From: Pempheris klunzingeri | Taxonomy: Eukaryota > Chordata > Actinopteri > Acropomatiformes > Pempheridae | DNA: 64,000 nucleotides | Assembly: GCF_042242105.1 (NCBI RefSeq) | Contig: NC_092013.1 | Coordinates: 1,952,001-2,016,000 of the forward strand | Direction of reading: 5' to 3' | Part shown: piece after piece, positions 1 to 10,386 of the stretch | Layout of the letters: every line of letters begins with the position of its first letter | How positions within the stretch are numbered: position 1 is the stretch's first letter | Program-made: the position numbers and the translations under genes | Notes under the pieces: generated by a model | What the model was told of the DNA's origin: nothing | The model's input: only the letters and a program-made list of their open reading frames with translations | Databases searched by the model: none

Positions 1-42
1 GAAGACTTGAAAAGAATCAGTGCAGACGTGGTGCTTTTAAGG

Positions 43-463
43 ACTGCAGGTGAACAGGGTCAACATTTTAACTACCACACATCACCATGAACCTTCCCCA
101 CTTCAGCACTGATATTAACACAATTAGTTTCTGGACTACAGCTTCTATGAAACTCTGTGTTTAGATATGAGAATGAGGCAGAATCTAATTAAATATACTT
201 TAATTTTCACACAGTTCCAGAACACAAATCTGAACATTGAATGAAGCAGGTTTAAAACTCTTATTTCATGTTGTCGACACATTAGAGCCAAAAGGTTTTT
301 ACTGAGGAAACTTTGGATCTCTGTTTTTTTTTTTAATCGCTCCATAAATCAGACAAAACTGCCAACAGCCATAAAAAACAACGTTCACCATGTTTTTAGG
401 AATAAACTGTGTGAATCAGGCTGTGGATCATATATGAACAAAGCCCTCAGTGAAAACCTTCAG
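43..463. repeat. Intronic block shared with 27914-28332
   Basis: About 420 bp nearly identical to an intron of copy B, with small differences such as the length of a T run. The left end adjoins sequence matching 25636-25679, giving a junction that lacks the second C-set exon of copy B. Confidence 0.85.
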
Positions 464-1010
464 GATCAGGATGTTTCTAAATCTGTGTGTGAAGGTTTTA
501 TTAATTTATTAGAAACTTTCAATTAGTTTTAGACAAATAACAACTATTTTCACTGTGGATTGATCTGTTGATTATTCTCTCAGTTATTCAAGGAGTTGTT
601 TGCTCCACAAAACGTCTGAAAATGTCTTGTTTAGTCCACAACCCAAAGATATTCAGTTTACTGTCACAGAGGAAAGAAACCAGAAAATGTAGAATGTATT
701 TAAGAAGCTGGAATTAGAAATGACTCAAACCAACTGATCGATTATCAGAATAATTGGGGATTAATTTACTAGCTGATAACTAATCGATTCATCGTTGCAG
801 CTCTGGTTTCACACCAGTGATTTACTAAACCAGGTCGGACCATTCAGTCGTCACTCGTGTCTCAGTGGAGCCTGTAGTCCTGTGATAAATGGTTGCCAGG
901 CAACATCTGGAGCAACAAAACAAACATGGACACAGCGACACATCACAGAGAGCTGCTAGTACTTTGTTAAGGCTCAGCAGGTTTGCTTTGGTCCTGCCCT
1001 CCTAGTTTCA

Positions 1011-1050
<40 letters not shown>
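1011..1050. repeat. AAT/ATT microsatellite
   Basis: About 13 uninterrupted AAT units within an intron of copy A. Confidence 0.95.
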
Positions 1051-1051
<1 letters not shown>

Positions 1052-2130
1052 TGTATTGATGCTGGTCAGAGTCAGAGGGAAATATGCTGCCTCACACACA
1101 CACAGCTGAGACATTAAGTTTAACATTACTGCCATAACTCATCATTTTACATCATTATATTCTCCTGTTAAATCTAATCTAACACACTTAAAATAAGTCA
1201 CATCAGTTCCTTTAACACATCCTGCTTGTTCAGTCAGAGCGAACTCAGATCATCATCACTCATCATAGTTTGGCAGGTGGAGCTCAAACATCAGGATCAT
1301 TTGACACCAGAGTCATGTCAGGTCCTTCTCTAGCTGCTCCTCTACTCACTCTCTGCAGGTCAGACATCGTGTTTTCTGCAGCGAACTATCAGCTCCTCCA
1401 CAGAAGCACCTCACAGTTAGTATGTGGTAACATTTCTAACAACAAGCTCAACTGGTGTAAGAACTAGTGTGTGTGTGCTGTGACCCATTTCAATGTGCTG
1501 ATGCAGGAATCTTCACCTATTAATCTCCTTAATATATAAAGAGAATCTGACCTTCAGTCGATGCTCAGCAGTGAAGAAGTGCTGGGGACCAGGTCTGTGT
1601 CACTAAACTAGTTTGTATGGTGTAATAAGAGGGTCGTGATGCACAACACTTTGAAATGTTCATCGTTTCTGTCCTCAAACGTTTCCTCTGAAACATGTTC
1701 AGCACATGTAGTTTTAGTGTATAATCTCAGCTGTAAGCCGTCACAAAGAGAATGATTCACGATCTACGAGCTCCTAAAAGGTGAATCCAGACTGAACAAA
1801 GTCCAGTTTTATCTCTATTTCATCCTGAGAGTTTGACTGTTGGACTGATCCACTGTTTTTATTCACACAAACACCTGAAGCTCTGATGATACAGACGCCT
1901 GCTACAGCTGCTCAGGAATGTGTTTGTGTTACAGTTCACACTGATCTCTTTCTCTTATTTCCCTTCAGATCAACTCATTCTCCCTCTGATCTCTGTAGAA
2001 TCAGAGTCTCAGTATCAGTGTGAAGTTTCACTCAGTTTTCAACTTGTGCAGATTTCTGCATCCAATTTCAGTTTGAACTCACAGTGATTGAAAACATAAC
2101 ACACGACACACGACTAGTAAAGAATCTCAC

Positions 2131-2409
2131 CGCTGAAGTGGACATAGATCTTAGCGTCGGTCTGATGGTGGATTGTCTCCTGTGTGGCTACACAATGATA
2201 GTGACCGGTCTTGGTCACGGTCGTGTTGACGGTGATGTAAAACCGGCCTCCTCTTTCAGAGACCTGTGTATCCTCAGCAGGAAGGATGTTTCCAGCACTG
2301 TCCTTCCACTCTACTGTAGGTTTGGGAAAAGCACCTTGAACCTTACAATACAGCAGTGCCCAGTCCTTTGTTTCATCAAGTATCGTGACAGACGGCTCTG
2401 GAGCTGCAC
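2131..2409 (-). CDS. Copy A exon 3: Ig C-set domain
   Basis: This 279-nt phase-1 exon encodes a C-type immunoglobulin domain. The cysteines are in LLYCKVQG and GHYHCVAT, the core tryptophan is in VEWKDSAGN, and there is an NTT sequon in the E strand. It shares the WKDSAGNILPA and TTVTKT blocks with both copy-B C-set exons. It differs from them at many other sites, in contrast to the shared V domain. Confidence 0.85.
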
Positions 2410-5400
2410 CTGTGAACATCATAGAAACAACAGATAGAAACAACAGCACCGCAGGATTAACATATAATATTTTTCAGTGATCCCTGAAATGAAAATAACT
2501 GTTTAACTAGTGAAAGATTAAAAAAAGAAGCACAACATAAAATGTAGATGCACATCCCATCATAATCTGACAGCTTATCATATTTCAGACTCTTAACTTC
2601 CACCTAAAGTTTGGTTACTCACATCATGACATAAGCATGTACACTCAGTTGCCAGTTTATCAGGTACACCTCACTAAACTAACGCAGTCTAATACAACAG
2701 CCCTGCAGTAACTCTTCCTTCAAGGTTCTAATGTTCACTTCATGTTGAAACTGTTTTCTACAGGTGTTTATTTGACTTCATGGTCATTTTGGAGGCCGCA
2801 TTTATACCAACAGGTGTTTCTATTATTTTGTCCACTCTATTTATATCAACAAAGAAAAAAGCCAAAGAACTGAAAATCTCACTGTCTAACACAGTACAGT
2901 CCAACAACGCCTCAAATTACAGCCTCTGAAATGATCATTAAAAGGATTTAAAAGAGGATTTATTGCAGAACTGTTTTTACAAGCTGAACTAAAACCCACC
3001 GTTACTTTGTGACTGTTATCTGAACAGCATTAGTTTTTAGATATAAGTACCAAATAAACTCAAACTCAACTGAGTGTATTTGGCTTGTTTTCCAGTGGGC
3101 TGGATGGAATTGTTAGGACAATATGACTTTATCAATGTCAGGGTATCAATAAAGATCCACTGGATTGGTTTTAGCACAGGTAACTTAACAAAGTGCTGGA
3201 TGTTGCCCTGAAATTACCCTTAAATGCAATTTGTGGTCGTTATGAAAATTCAACAGTCAAAGTCATTTTTATTTATAACAATAAATTCGTATTAATAAGA
3301 ATACATTTAAACTTTTAAGTCTTATAATCATTTAAACGACTAAACTTTCTCATCATAACCATTTGTAAAGAACCAGGAATGTGTTGATGGATGAATCAGT
3401 GATCAGTAACACACAGGTGAAGGAGGAGAGTGACGTCAGCAGCGAGGACTCACCTGGGACCTCTGGTCTGTTCTTTAATCTTTTGAGGCGCGGAGGTTGC
3501 AGACGACCCGAGATTTACATGTAAACATCCATAAATAATCAGACTCCATGTTTTCATGGTGACTGCAGGCGGCAGCACACACATGTTGTAGCTCGTTTCA
3601 AAGGTCACGAGTTCGTTTTTTCAGCACTTTTCAGAGTCTAAATTAAGGATTTACGACATTAAAGCGGCAGCGTCTCACTTTACGGCAGTAAGAAGTTAGC
3701 ATGCTCCTAGCTAGCCTGTGTCACCGTAGTTAAAATGTTTTTATGGGTCGAAAAACAAACACTCATGGATGAACAAGGGCTCGTTTTAAAGAACAAGAAC
3801 CCGCCGAGTAAATTCAGCTCATTTCAGTTCAGGACGAAGAACAAATCACCAAAATTAAAGTCGGTTGTGTCTCTCGTTTATTTTCAGCGTCGCTCGTCAA
3901 ACTTCCCAAACTTCGTGATTTCGGTGAATTTAAAGTATTGACAGAAGATTTGACCAATGATGTTCAGTATCTCTGAAATCAGTAAACGCCCCGGAACTAA
4001 ACTGACCAATCCGCATCTTTCTACGACACAATGTGACGCAACTGTCTCGCTTTTAACTCCGCCAGCCAATCACAGGAGAGCATCGCCAGGTGAGCTCCAC
4101 CTGCGTGTTATTGACAGCTCCTCTCATCCAATGGTAAGTCAGCACCGTGAAAGCACGCCGAGTCAGCAGCCAGTAAAGTTACCTGTCTGACCAAATATGA
4201 AGTGACCGTAGTTTGGCCTCTGAGCGGCAGTGGGACACCCACACCACAGAGAAACTGTCCATCTGTTCAGGGAGGCGACTTTCACTGGTGATAAATATGT
4301 AAATCTTTATTTAAATGTTGATTCCTTCAGGTTCAACAGTCTCATTTAACACCTGGGGACATTTTCCAGCAGCATGAAGTGATTTATGATCCTCATCTGG
4401 TAACTTTGGAGAAGTTGTGCAGAGCTCTGCAGACCCCTGCTGGAGATGCTCTGCACTGCACTTTCTAAAATATCTGAGAGCCACTTCTGTCTGTCAGCCT
4501 GAAATCTGCTGCAGACATGACAGACAAGCTGAGGCAGAGATCCTGTGAATTTCAGCCTGATAGCCTGTGTTTGGCTGCTTTACTGAATCTGAAATGTGAA
4601 GCAAAATGACAAAAAAGTCAAGAAAACTTCTATTTTTTCCTGTTTAACCTTTCACCAGTTCAGCTCTGTCAGCGGCCGCAGTGACATCGACGCAGCCAGT
4701 GAAACCTCCGAGTGTTTGCTTTACAGCGATGCAGTGGACGAGCATCAGCTCCTCGTGGTCTCGCTATCATACAGTTTGAAATGGGACGATCTTAAGAGAC
4801 GGACATGCACAGAATCAAAACGAGCTCCAAGAGGTTAAGATGGGAGCTAAAAGACAAAACAGAACACGTGTTAGACTGCTTGTGAAACACCAGCTGCTCA
4901 GACAGGAAGTTTGTCTGCGACAGACTGCTGGAACTGAAGAAATGAGCCGACGTCTTTAGCCGTTTCCTCAACTCACCGACAACAAGCTTAATGTGGAACA
5001 CGTGGCCTTGAAGACGTGGAAAAGCACAGGTGTAGTCTCCGCTGTCCTCCACCCTTGTGTTCCTGATGATTATGGACGCGTTGCCGTGTTTCAGCTGGTC
5101 CTGAAAATGAAAGACCCGACCTTTGAACTGCACATCTTGACCCGAGCGGCCGCTGTTGTACTCGTCGGCTGCATCGTACAGGAACACGTTGCGGCCATCT
5201 TTCTTCCAGTCAAACAGCTCTGACTGGATGTTCTGCTCGGTGCTGAGGGAGCAGGGTAACAAAGCATCGCCGTCCTCTTTCACCACTCTGGTGACCTCTG
5301 ACCCTGGAGGACAAACACACGTATGAATCAGAGTAGAAAGAAAGTCAGAGAACATCTACGAGCCACCAACAATCACTCAGAGACACCAGTTCATGAGCAG

Positions 5401-6145
5401 TTCAGTGAGCAGTTGGATTTCTCCTCTGCCGTCTCATTTCTGGTTGTGTTTCAGACTCGGTTAATTAGTAAATGTAGGTTAACGCTGCTGCTCTCCAGTA
5501 GAAATGAGACTGAATGTAAACTGTTTCAGCCCCTGTTGGCGCGACAGCTCTTATCATTTATCACCCACATTCAAACACGACACCACAAACATCACTGGTT
5601 GATAAAATGTGTGTGGGAGAGAGAGGAGAAGGACGAGACACACACAGGTGAAAGATTCACTGTTTTCTATGTCAGTGAGGCCCAATAGATGAACTACAAT
5701 AAACCTGTTAACCAGTAATTACCCAGGAATCACTGCTGCAGGGGAAGAAGCTCATATTTGTGTTAATGAGGAAAATAAAGAGGAAAATATGAATCTAAAT
5801 GAGTCTGAAGCTGATTTTGTCCAGTTGTGTTGTGTCTGCAGGCAGAAAGAAAGAGAGCTTGATGTGAGCGAGCTGTTAGTTTGTGTCAGTGTTCCTGCAG
5901 AGTCTGACCGGCTGCGTCTGAAACATGAAAACCTTTCTGCGTCACTGTGCTTCCTGCTTGGGTTTGTTCACAGCCAGCTTCAGGTAGCAGCCACACGGAT
6001 GTTACACCTCAGCAGAAACAAGAAAAGAGTCCAGAGGCACACAGTCGGTGCAGCTTTCACTTCAGCTCTCAGAGGAAGAGCTTCTGAGGAAGAGTGGTGC
6101 TTCTGCACATCAGTGCAGCTTCAGACAGGATGGAGACGACGCCCG

Positions 6146-6186
<41 letters not shown>

Positions 6187-6568
6187 GCAGCACTGACGCC
6201 ACATTTAAAGTTATAAACCACCTCTACGACAGCTGCTGATGATACTGAGCAGGTCTGGTTTTCGGCTGTAGTCAATCACAGGGATGCTGTGATCACATGT
6301 CAATGAGTTTTAGTATCGATCCTAATGATTGGATACAGATGACGTCATACTGCGCTGATGGTCTTTATATTTCCTCACAGTGTCTCAGTGTTTCCTGCCC
6401 ACTAAACTACACAGCAGCCTCACCAGTGTTCCCGCTCTCTGGTTGCTCTAAATGCAGAATAAAGGCAGAAGCCGCTTCACTGAGTCACTCTTTACTTTTC
6501 TTACCGTTTCCATCCGCGACTGCAGAGCAGCTCAGGAGACAGAGACACGCGACAGGAAGAAGCTGCAT
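2131..6568 (-). CDS. B7/butyrophilin-like Ig-superfamily receptor, copy A (5' part, runs off left edge)
   Basis: Three phase-1 exons read on the minus strand: 6505-6568 (signal peptide), 4977-5303 (V-set) and 2131-2409 (C-set). All borders are GT-AG and the phases agree, as usual for immunoglobulin-superfamily genes. The product would be a cell-surface, B7/butyrophilin-like protein; a ligand or co-signalling role is inferred from the family only. The stalk, membrane and tail exons are not in the window. By comparison with copy B they should lie left of position 1, because bases 1-44 match the copy-B intron between its stalk exon and its second C-set exon. Copy A lacks that second C-set exon. 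I cannot tell whether it is functional. Confidence 0.8.
2641..2855. mobile_element. Short non-autonomous DNA-transposon relic (TTATTAGG-type ends)
   Basis: It starts with an end of the type CACTCAGT-n-CAGTTTATCAGGTACACC and contains the GCAGTCTAATACAACAG block. The same family recurs near 22570-22720 and 38907-39212. This copy lacks a clear right terminal repeat; its right boundary is approximate. Confidence 0.55.
3454..3557 (-). other. Candidate cryptic first exon with signal-like peptide inside copy A
   Basis: On the minus strand, an ATG in good context (TCACCATGA, 3555-3557) opens 34 codons starting MKTWSLIIYGCLHVNLG, which resembles a short secretory signal. It ends at a strong CAG|GTGAGT donor at 3454. 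The exon would end in phase 2, whereas the next recognised exon (2131-2409) needs phase 1, so it does not join known coding sequence in frame. The same arrangement is at 30797-30900. It could be an alternative or noncoding first exon, or chance. Confidence 0.25.
3954..4132. promoter_or_regulatory. CCAAT-rich candidate promoter block within receptor intron
   Basis: Four CCAAT pentamers in the same orientation lie at 3954, 4006, 4066 and 4128 in a CpG-containing stretch. Plus-strand donor-like sites GTGAGC and GTAAGT follow near 4090 and 4133. The duplicate in copy B is at about 31297-31475. It may serve an alternative promoter in either direction; this is inferred from motif density only. Confidence 0.3.
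4977..5303 (-). CDS. Copy A exon 2: Ig V-set domain
   Basis: This 327-nt phase-1 exon encodes one V-type immunoglobulin domain. The B-strand cysteine is in LLPCSL, the core tryptophan in FDWKKDG, and the F-strand signature VEDSGDYTC follows. An N-glycosylation sequon (NAS) lies just before the F strand. The encoded domain is the same as in copy B, whereas the following C-set exons differ, which suggests very recent duplication or gene conversion. Confidence 0.88.
6148..6182. repeat. CA microsatellite
   Basis: A dinucleotide tract in intron 1 of copy A. The allelic counterpart in copy B, 33490-33540, is longer. Confidence 0.97.
6505..6568 (-). CDS. Copy A exon 1: start codon and signal peptide
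   Basis: The ATG is at 6566-6568. The peptide starts MQLLPVACLCLLSC and continues SAVADGN: a short N-region, a hydrophobic Leu/Cys/Val core and a likely signal-peptidase site near the SAVA/DG boundary. The exon ends in phase 1 at a GTAAGA donor. The start was chosen because it opens the only signal-like exon that joins the V-set exon in phase. It is 64 nt, like its counterpart in copy B. Confidence 0.8.
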
Positions 6569-6645
6569 GATTCTGCTGAGAGGATCCAACATGTCAACAC
6601 TTCACAGTGTCTTCTGAACGAGGCTGCAGCCGCTCCTCACCACTC

Positions 6646-6700
6646 ATTGGTCCAGCAGCACTTTGGGTTTGTCAGCTTCAGCGGGCGGCACCACTTCCGG
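6646..6700 (-). promoter_or_regulatory. Candidate promoter of copy A (CCAAT box and ETS site)
   Basis: Upstream of the minus-strand start codon there is an inverted CCAAT (ATTGG at 6646-6650) and an ETS-type CCGGAAGTG (6692-6700 on the minus strand). A TTTTATTG stretch lies a little further upstream. The same sites occur at 34005-34059 in copy B. The promoter role is inferred from motif and position. Confidence 0.4.
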
Positions 6701-7789
6701 CTCACCGCCTTCACAATAAAAGCGTCTCCTCATGCGTTGACGATGACTCGTGAATTCAGCAGTGAAACTATGATGAGAAATATCAGCTGCAGCAGTTATT
6801 AAACCACGGATGAGTTTTAACTATCACTTACATTTATTGCTTCAGATACAGAATGTCAGAAACACCTCCCTGGGAAGGTTTTTCATCTTTGTAGAGATCT
6901 GAACTGGAAGTTTTTCCTTGTAGGAGTTCAGTAATACAGTTGTGGATGGCTGAAGCTGAAAGTACACATGAAAGGTAAAAGTGAGGTCATGTGTCCTTGG
7001 AAGAAAGATGCTGGATTCATGATTAAAGACAAACATAAAACAATAAAGTTTCCACTCAGCTGTGACTCCGCCTGCTTGGAAAAAGGTAAAGTGCAGCCAC
7101 ATGGAAGTGGACTGGTTCAGGTTCAGTCCCACCTGCTGCCCAGTGTGCCCCTCTTCTGGGGTTTTTACTGTTCAGGAGCTGCACACCTCGGCCTCCAGTC
7201 ACGTCAGCTTTATTCACTGAGGCTTATATCTTTATATCTGTGCAGCACAACTGTCAGTTTGCAGGCCGCTGCACACAAATGCTAAAACACCAGAAGGCAA
7301 CAGGTAATGAACAAAACTATCTATTATCCAAGAAATCCAAAACTAATAATAAGAAAAAGCACAAACTCCAGGGTTACATGACCACAACGTGACAAGAAAC
7401 AGTGGGAAGCACACAGGTGTTCAGAAAGAGAGAAGCTACACACACACCAACACACCTGAGTTTAAAATAAAGGAGAAACCTGAGAAAGAGCAGCAGAGGA
7501 GGGTGGATGCAGCTGGTGCTGTTAGTGCAGAGCAAGAAAACTACAGCTGAACTTTGAGCTAAATTCAGGTGGTGGGGACAAACTACTGTAGGATATTAAA
7601 TGAAAATCCCACCCTGAAGTGGCAGACACTCCCACCTTTGATATTTCCTGACAGGTATCAGTCCCACACAATGGCTGCTGTGTTGCAACCTGCTGTTTGA
7701 TTTGGAGAAGAGTCACTTCAGGTGCTTCTTAATAACCACCTGCACTTCTGACAGCATCTTATTCAAATGAGCCTCCAAGAGCCCGCGAG

Positions 7790-7932
7790 ACGACGTGACA
7801 TCGCGAGACTACAAAGGCTCCGCGAGATCCAGCGGTGCTGCTTCGTCTGAGCCCGGAGAGTCTCCGAGGACAGAGTCCAGAGTCAGAGCAGGACTACACG
7901 GTCCAGCAGGAACCACGGAGACCTGCGGGACG
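7790..7932 (+). promoter_or_regulatory. 5' region of zinc-finger gene 1
   Basis: It contains TCGCGAGA at 7801-7808, close to the TCTCGCGAGA element known from housekeeping promoters, in a CpG-rich leader. The CCAAT box and GC box that precede the same element in genes 2 and 3 are missing here, because the homologous flank stops at about 7760 against the receptor duplication. The leader is longer than in genes 2 and 3. Confidence 0.4.
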
Positions 7933-7998
7933 ATGGAGAAGCAGAAGCCGGAGCTCAGAAGACAAACAGGCTCGTCCTCTGATAGCACCGATGTTCAG
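7933..7998 (+). CDS. Zinc-finger gene 1, exon 1 (leader exon)
   Basis: A 66-nt exon of 22 codons, basic and serine-rich, ending at CAG|GTCAGT in phase 0. The same sequence is found at 15411-15476 and 18612-18677, and this conservation in a diverging context supports it as the true first coding exon. Confidence 0.8.
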
Positions 7999-10386
7999 GT
8001 CAGTGTTCATGACTTCAGCACGAGACCAAGACACGAGGAACAGGCTCAGGGGTCCGCGTGGCTTTCGTCTCTTTTCTTTGTCTTGATGGATTTCTGCATT
8101 TTCTCTGTGAGCGAGTGAACTCAGCAACAATAGAACAACAAATGTCCTCACTCAAAGAACACTTTTTACTCCTTTTAGCGCTCTTTTACTTCCTTTTACA
8201 AATGAAACGTACTGACCAACATTTTGAGATCACAAGTGAAGCTGGCGCCAAAGAAAATGTGCTGCCGCCTGTTTGTCCGATAGAAGAACTCCAAAAGTTC
8301 ATTCCAATGTGCGCAAATCAAAGGGGAGGCGTCCCAGAGCGGCTCCAGACTGGAGAGACTGGACACAGCAGAGTGGAAGTGATGTTTGTGAAATACAAGT
8401 TGAAAGTGAATGTTGAGAAATCCTCAAAGTGACTTTCAGACCACAGAAAGTCAGAGGGATTCAGCCCTGATGCTTTTGCCCCCAAGAGGCTACAAACAAA
8501 CATCTGCTCACTGTCTCTTTGTCGCCGACATGGACACTAAACTGTCAGTGAGCCGTCAATCAAAGCGGATCTATTGTGCGTCATGTGATCATCTATTCTG
8601 ATTGGCCTTCATAGAGACCATTGATCCGACTGTTAGGAACTAAAACTGGCCCATAGTTAGTGATGGCCAACACCAACGACACTTGGTTAAAAAAATGGTT
8701 CATTCCTCGAGGCTTCAATGACACAGAGCTCAGTAGCACACCTAGTGGTCAATACAATGAAGTGCAATAGAGACATGTCATTCATTGGTTCATGCATTGT
8801 TTGGGATTTGATTCACCATCCACAGTCCTGTTCGACTACACTACATGGTTTTATGGTTTCAAGCTGACACAATGAAATATAAAATAAACATGAATGAAAT
8901 GCAACAGGTATAAGGAACTAGAAAGTAGTAGGTTATAGCTGTGCACTACACATCAAGTCTAAATACTTGAAAGTAAATGTTGAGACCACAGAAAGTCAGA
9001 GGGATTGATCAGATCACCCTTCAATCTTATATTTCCTAAAATGCAACTAGATAATGGAGATTGGTGGGGGGCTGTGAATGTCTGTAGAGGTCTGTGCCTC
9101 CCCAGGCTCCTGCAGTTGGTTGTCACAGCTGGTACTGCATTAGTCAGCCTGGACTCTGGGTTATGTTGCATAGACATGCACCAAATGTGATTCATGGTTC
9201 TAGATAGCTCATTCCACCATGACGTCTCATTTACTCTCTCTTTGTTGTGTGTCTGTTGCTATAGAAACGCAGAGGAAGAGATGGACCCACTTGTCATCGC
9301 TGTCAGCACTGTGACAAATCCTTCACAACACGAAATGATTTAAAGGTTCATCAGAGATTTCATTTGGGAGAGAAACTGCACAGCTGTGACCAGTGTGGGA
9401 AAACTTTCAGTCAGTCAGGTCACTTAAGGAACCATCAACGCATTCACACTGGAGAGAAACCGTATAGCTGTGACCAGTGTGGGAAAACTTTCAGTGAATC
9501 AGCTAACTTAAGGATCCATCAACGTATTCACACTGGAGAGAAACCGTATAGCTGTGACCAGTGTGGGAAAACTTTCAGTGAATCAGCTAACTTAAGGATC
9601 CATCAACGTATTCACACTGGAGAGAAACCGTATAGCTGTGACCAATGTGGGAAAGCTTTCACTGTATCAGCTCACTTAAAGAGACATCAACGCATTCACA
9701 CTGGAGAGAAACTGCACAGCTGTGACCAATGTGGGAAAGCTTTCAGTGAATCAGCTAACTTAAGGATCCATCAACGTATTCACACTGGAGAGAAACCGTA
9801 CAGCTGTGACCAATGTGGGAAAGCTTTCACTGTATCAGCTCACTTAAAGAGACATCAACGCATTCACACTGGAGAGAAACTGCACAGCTGTGACCAATGT
9901 GGGAAAGCTTTCAGTGAATCAGCTAACTTAAGGATCCATCAACGTATTCACACTGGAGAGAAACCGTACAGCTGTGACCAGTGTGGGAAAACTTTCAGTC
10001 AGTCAGCTAGCTTTAGGATCCATCAACGCATTCACACTGGAGAGAAACCGTATAGCTGTGACCAGTGTGGGAAAACTTTCAGTCAGTCAGCTAGCTTAAG
10101 GAGCCATCAACGCATTCACACTGGAGAGAAACCGTATAGCTGTGACCAGTGTGGGAAAGCTTTCACTGCATCAGGTCACTTAAGGAGCCATCAACGCATT
10201 CACACTGGAGAGAAACCGTATAGCTGTGACCAGTGTGGGAAAACTTTCAGTAAATCAGCTAACTTAAGGATCCATCAACGCATTCACACTGGAGAGAAAC
10301 CGTTCTGGTGTGACCAATGTGGGAAAACTTTTACTTCGCAGAGTGGCCTTAGATCCCACCAAAACACTCACACTTCATTGTTTTGA
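7933..10386 (+). CDS. C2H2 zinc-finger protein 1 (13 fingers, 395 aa)
   Basis: Two exons, 7933-7998 and 9265-10386, join in phase 0 across a GT-AG intron. Exon 1 encodes 22 residues starting [11 protein letters not shown]. Exon 2 opens with [10 protein letters not shown], a variant finger (CQHCDKSF with a HLGEK linker) and then 12 regular fingers of the form [23 protein letters not shown]. The protein probably binds DNA in the nucleus as a transcription regulator; target and partners are unknown. No KRAB, SCAN or BTB domain is visible. Fingers 4-5 and 6-7 are a tandem copy. The last finger ends NTHTSLF before TGA. A polyadenylation signal lies at 10625-10630. Confidence 0.88.
7999..9264 (+). 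other. Intron of zinc-finger gene 1
   Basis: The first ~640 bp are almost identical to the intron of gene 2 and the last ~200 bp are similar in all three genes. About 390 bp in the middle (roughly 8660-9050) have no counterpart in gene 2. No additional exon is supported. Confidence 0.6.
9265..10386 (+). CDS. Zinc-finger gene 1, exon 2 (finger array)
   Basis: It begins after TTGCTATAG. Regular 84-nt fingers start at 9376 and the twelfth regular finger starts at 10300. Recognition-helix positions vary among [32 protein letters not shown] and TSQSGLRS types. Confidence 0.93.
   Translation, partial: KRRGRDGPTCHRCQHCDKSFTTRNDLKVHQRFHLGEKLHSCDQCGKTFSQSGHLRNHQRIHTGEKPYSCDQCGKTFSESANLRIHQRIHTGEKPYSCDQCGKTFSESANLRIHQRIHTGEKPYSCDQCGKAFTVSAHLKRHQRIHTGEKLHSCDQCGKAFSESANLRIHQRIHTGEKPYSCDQCGKAFTVSAHLKRHQRIHTGEKLHSCDQCGKAFSESANLRIHQRIHTGEKPYSCDQCGKTFSQSASFRIHQRIHTGEKPYSCDQCGKTFSQSASLRSHQRIHTGEKPYSCDQCGKAFTASGHLRSHQRIHTGEKPYSCDQCGKTFSKSANLRIHQRIHTGEKPFWCDQCGKTFTSQSGLRSHQNTHTSLF

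Larger units (their letters stand above)
1..2130 (-). other. Intron 3 of copy A, no exon recognised
   Basis: Bases 1-44 match 25636-25679 and bases 43-463 match 27914-28332, both introns of copy B; the rest does not match copy B. It contains an AAT microsatellite. I see no stalk or membrane exon here on the minus strand, so these should lie to the left of the window. Confidence 0.6.
3037..7755. repeat. Segmental duplication block, copy A
   Basis: About 4.72 kb almost identical to 30382-35114, covering the V-set exon, signal-peptide exon, promoter and upstream flank of the receptor gene. Differences are isolated substitutions, small indels and CA-tract length (about 35 bp here, 51 bp in the other copy). 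The right end falls directly against the leader region of the first zinc-finger gene. Confidence 0.93.

Noticed and set aside
2084..2437. Plus-strand frame over the copy A C-set exon, and similar frames at 4993 and 32336
   Set aside because: Shadows on the opposite strand of immunoglobulin exons; no domain or splice support.
6069..6275. Small Val/Cys-rich frames near the CA tract of copy A
   Set aside because: Intronic microsatellite translation; the copy B equivalent is broken differently by repeat length.
8058..8432. 124-codon open frame repeated exactly at 15536-15910 in the introns of zinc-finger genes 1 and 2
   Set aside because: The whole intron segment is a recent duplication, so identity is not evidence of coding. 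The frame has no domain, sits between clear splice sites of the finger genes and is absent in gene 3.
9370..10380. Regular 84-bp repeats resembling a CRISPR or satellite array
   Set aside because: They are in-frame C2H2 finger codons with HTGEKP linkers; the period is 28 codons and there are no spacers.
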